In this document: piece after piece, positions 5,162-5,546 of the stretch
How the letters are laid out: each line of letters opens with the position of its first letter
Position numbering within the stretch: position 1 is the first letter of the stretch
Assembly (NCBI GenBank): GCA_013203565.1
Contig: JABMPZ010000051.1
Coordinates: forward strand, 1-5,546
Direction of reading: 5' to 3'
Length of the DNA: 5,546 bases
From: Parcubacteria group bacterium
Lineage (GTDB): Bacteria; Patescibacteriota; Minisyncoccia; Minisyncoccales; CG1-02-41-26
The notes under the pieces: model-generated
Database searches by the model: none
Told to the model about the DNA's origin: nothing
The model's input: only the letters and a program-made list of their open reading frames with translations
Translations under genes and position numbers: made by a program

Positions 5162-5546
5162 ATGAAAAAACTCTTAATAGCTTCAGTAATTTTAATGGTT
5201 TTATTAACCCAGGTAGGTTTTGTTTTGGCTGAAGATAATTTTGGAGCTACTTGTACAGAAACTGCAAATTGTTCAGGTGGTGAATGTTGTTGTCAAAATA
5301 CTAAGGGTGAAGGTATTTGTGGTAACACAGGTTGCACAAATGTTATCTGTTCGTTCTCTGAACATACAAATTTAGAAAGTTTAGTTAAATCAGTAACTGA
5401 CTTTATTTTCAAACTCGGTCTTATTATAGCTCCTTTAATGATTGTAATTGGTGGCTTTATTTTTATGACTTCAGGAGGTGAACAAAGTAAAGTTACTTTA
5501 GGCAAGAATATTATGAAATGGGCAGTAATAGGGCTCGGGATTATTC
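5162..5546 (+). CDS. Cys-rich secreted protein with VirB2/TrbC-like pilin domain (3' end outside window)
   Basis: Open to the window edge; 128 residues are visible. Residues 1-23 are a signal peptide (MKKLL, a hydrophobic core, then VLA cleaved before EDNF). Residues 24-70 form a Cys-rich segment with eight cysteines (31, 37, 42, 43, 44, 53, 58, 63), probably exposed and able to form disulfides. Residues about 71-128 hold two hydrophobic helices, FIFKLGLIIAPLMIVIGGFI (81-100) and MKWAVIGLGII (118-128, cut). They are joined by a short loop, FMTSGGEQSKVTLGKN. The pattern 'hydrophobic-GGF.F.TSGG....-.GK.I.K.A..GL' is the hallmark of the VirB2/TrbC-like type IV secretion pilin proteins that are abundant in CPR genomes. 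The role, a pilus or membrane-channel subunit, is inferred by family. It follows the methyltransferase by 21 bases and is likely in the same transcript. Confidence 0.85.
   Translation, partial: MKKLLIASVILMVLLTQVGFVLAEDNFGATCTETANCSGGECCCQNTKGEGICGNTGCTNVICSFSEHTNLESLVKSVTDFIFKLGLIIAPLMIVIGGFIFMTSGGEQSKVTLGKNIMKWAVIGLGII

Noticed and set aside
5293..5505. Reverse-strand frame of 70 residues
   Set aside because: Complement of the pilin-like gene, which has a signal peptide and recognisable pilin helices.
1..5546. Alternative genetic code with UGA read as glycine, as in some CPR groups
   Set aside because: All complete genes end in TAA or TAG, and no in-frame TGA interrupts the recognised proteins, so nothing supports recoding.

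Overview
The window is AT-rich, gene-dense bacterial DNA. Four genes all lie on the + strand with very short gaps or overlaps, and there is no sign of a recoded stop codon. The gene styles suggest a Candidate Phyla Radiation (Patescibacteria, probably Parcubacteria-like) genome. These are a small methyltransferase with an 'NP..VL..L.LK..M..ADLGCGSG' opening and a VirB2/TrbC-like pilin with a Cys-rich ectodomain, both typical of that group. This placement is an inference from protein style; no 16S or other taxonomic marker is present.

Layout: 1-140 is intergenic. It holds a striking 54-bp near-perfect palindrome (36-89) and a possible promoter just before the first gene. 141-554 encodes a 137-residue single-pass membrane protein of unknown function whose basic cytoplasmic end is built from DNA-level tandem repeats. 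564-4631 encodes the DNA gyrase A subunit, interrupted by a 526-residue intein (942-2519). 4622-5140 is a SAM-dependent methyltransferase overlapping the end of gyrA by 10 bases. 5162-5546 is the start of a secreted or membrane Cys-rich protein ending in a VirB2/TrbC-like pilin domain, cut by the window edge.

The most remarkable element is the intein. It sits between Gly126 and Ser653 of the precursor (E. coli GyrA positions 110/111), inside GNFG|SVDGDSAA. This is 12 residues upstream of the mycobacterial GyrA intein site, which follows the catalytic Tyr. Its splicing blocks look intact (Cys1, TxxH, terminal His-Asn, Ser+1). It carries an HNH nuclease rather than LAGLIDADG, followed by about 13 repeats of a W-x-D-P-x-[Y/F]-[R/K] motif spaced either 17 or 21-22 residues apart. 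That array looks like a modular DNA-reading or helical repeat domain and is the best candidate here for something poorly described.

The genes look co-transcribed, but their functions (topology control, methylation, surface or secretion pilin) do not form an obvious single pathway. The arrangement is most simply a compact-genome housekeeping cluster.
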